Source: Clostridia bacterium (lineage in GTDB: Bacteria; Bacillota; Clostridia; UBA1212). From it: 59,893 nt of DNA. Numbering within the stretch: position 1 is the stretch's first letter; each line of letters opens with the position of its first letter. The notes beneath the pieces are model-generated. The model saw only the letters and a list, made by a program, of their open reading frames with translations, made no database searches and had not been told where the DNA came from. Positions 59,551-59,893 of the stretch are shown here, piece after piece. The DNA lies in NCBI GenBank assembly GCA_017625675.1, contig JAGAKK010000058.1, positions 1 through 59,893 of the forward strand, in the 5' to 3' direction. Both the position numbers and the translations under genes were made by a program.

Positions 59551-59740
59551 CCATTGCGAAAGCAATGGCATATCATCAACGATAGCAACGCTATCGTTGT
59601 ATCTCATCAGTCCGTTAGGACTGTATATCATCACGCTTTAGCGTGTATCAAAAATACTTTCGCAATGATGATATACAAAACTTCGTTTTGATTATATGCA
59701 ATTCCTTACGGAATTGATGATATACAATGCTCCGCATTGA
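59551..59740. repeat. Array of miniature hairpins with a shared linker
   Basis: Seven short palindromes follow each other: CCATTGC-gaaa-GCAATGG (59551), CAACGATAGC-aac-GCTATCGTTG (59577), CAGTCC-gtta-GGACTG (59608), CACGC-ttta-GCGTG (59632), CAAAA-cttcg-TTTTG (59676), CAATTCC-ttac-GGAATTG (59699) and CAATGC-tcc-GCATTG (59725). Linkers are TATATCATCA-like in the left half and its inverse TGATGATATAC in the right half, with a broken unit at 59650-59665 where the direction changes. The stems differ but the linker is conserved, unlike CRISPR. Confidence 0.85.
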
Positions 59741-59765
59741 TTTTTTGCCACTTTTATGCTATAAT
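59737..59765 (+). promoter_or_regulatory. Promoter of the last gene
   Basis: TTGATT (59737-59742), 17 bases, TATAAT (59760-59765), 20 bases before the start codon. The -35 overlaps the last hairpin of the array. Confidence 0.65.
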
Positions 59766-59784
59766 AACCTAAGGTGGTGAGTTT

Positions 59785-59893
59785 ATGAGTAAGTATTTTT
59801 CTATTGATGAAATGAAACAGTTTATTATTTCTGCGTTGCCGAATGATGCAATATTAATTGATTTTATATATGATTCAAAATGCTTTGGAAATA
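59785..59893 (+). CDS. Unknown protein, start only
   Basis: The first 36 codons of a gene cut by the right edge, starting MSKYFSIDEMKQFIISALPN behind AGGTGGTGA. It is not recognised and nothing more can be said. Confidence 0.6.
   Translation, partial: MSKYFSIDEMKQFIISALPNDAILIDFIYDSKCFGN

Noticed and set aside
59517..59740. CRISPR array
   Set aside because: Repeats are short palindromes with different stems, linkers are conserved instead of unique, and no cas gene is present.

Overview
The window looks like chromosome of an endospore-lineage Clostridia (Eubacteriales), plausibly an Oscillospiraceae-type gut commensal. The reasons are AGGAGG-type ribosome binding sites throughout, two Spo0A-type C-terminal domains, a CpsB/C/D-type phosphoregulatory system, a dockerin-bearing secreted protein, a ferredoxin-dependent 2-oxoacid oxidoreductase, and DUF4367- and DUF1540-type proteins. 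No ribosomal RNA or taxonomic marker gene is present, so this rests on gene content only.

Layout. (1) 1-5405: the tail of an IS3-family element, then an exopolysaccharide regulatory operon (chain-length modulator, BY-kinase with an altered Walker A, PHP phosphatase) and a double glycosyltransferase. (2) 5471-7595: xanthine phosphoribosyltransferase, then an intergenic region with eight identical DnaA-box-like 9-mers plus a perfect Spo0A box, leading into a Spo0A-like gene whose receiver has lost its phospho-acceptor. (3) 7651-20892, minus strand: M23 hydrolase, two-component system, a four-gene sugar-modification operon (TPP enzyme, HpcH-type aldolase, SDR, GT2), and a zapA-U32-U32-ispF-GtrII-like operon. 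(4) 21110-28901: a lipoprotein, an SGNH hydrolase, two tandem paralogous large secreted proteins (one with an internal dockerin, one a probable lipoprotein with a Thr/Pro linker), and an alpha/beta hydrolase. (5) 29035-38460: accessory region with two ECF sigma operons, excisionase-like genes joined to a 5'-truncated TIR-domain gene, a tRNA-Ser, and a second Spo0A-like gene next to a receiver-SARP regulator. (6) 38718-46567: tRNA-Leu, 2-oxoacid:ferredoxin oxidoreductase operon, thyA-malQ-folA, a DUF4143-type ATPase. (7) 46641-56100: galactose mutarotase, cold-shock protein and two GH36 alpha-galactosidases flanking a GntR-regulated ABC transporter and a broken MNT/HEPN pair. (8) 56183-59893: a serine hydrolase, Hsp33, GtrA, a five-tRNA cluster, an array of miniature hairpins and the start of one more gene.

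The genes suggest a bacterium that builds phosphoregulated, sugar-decorated surface polymers and uses alpha-galactosides and maltodextrins (GH36, GalM, MalQ). It also oxidises 2-oxoacids through ferredoxin. The most unusual content is regulatory: two Spo0A-like proteins with pseudo-receiver domains, one behind an iteron-like DnaA-box cluster.
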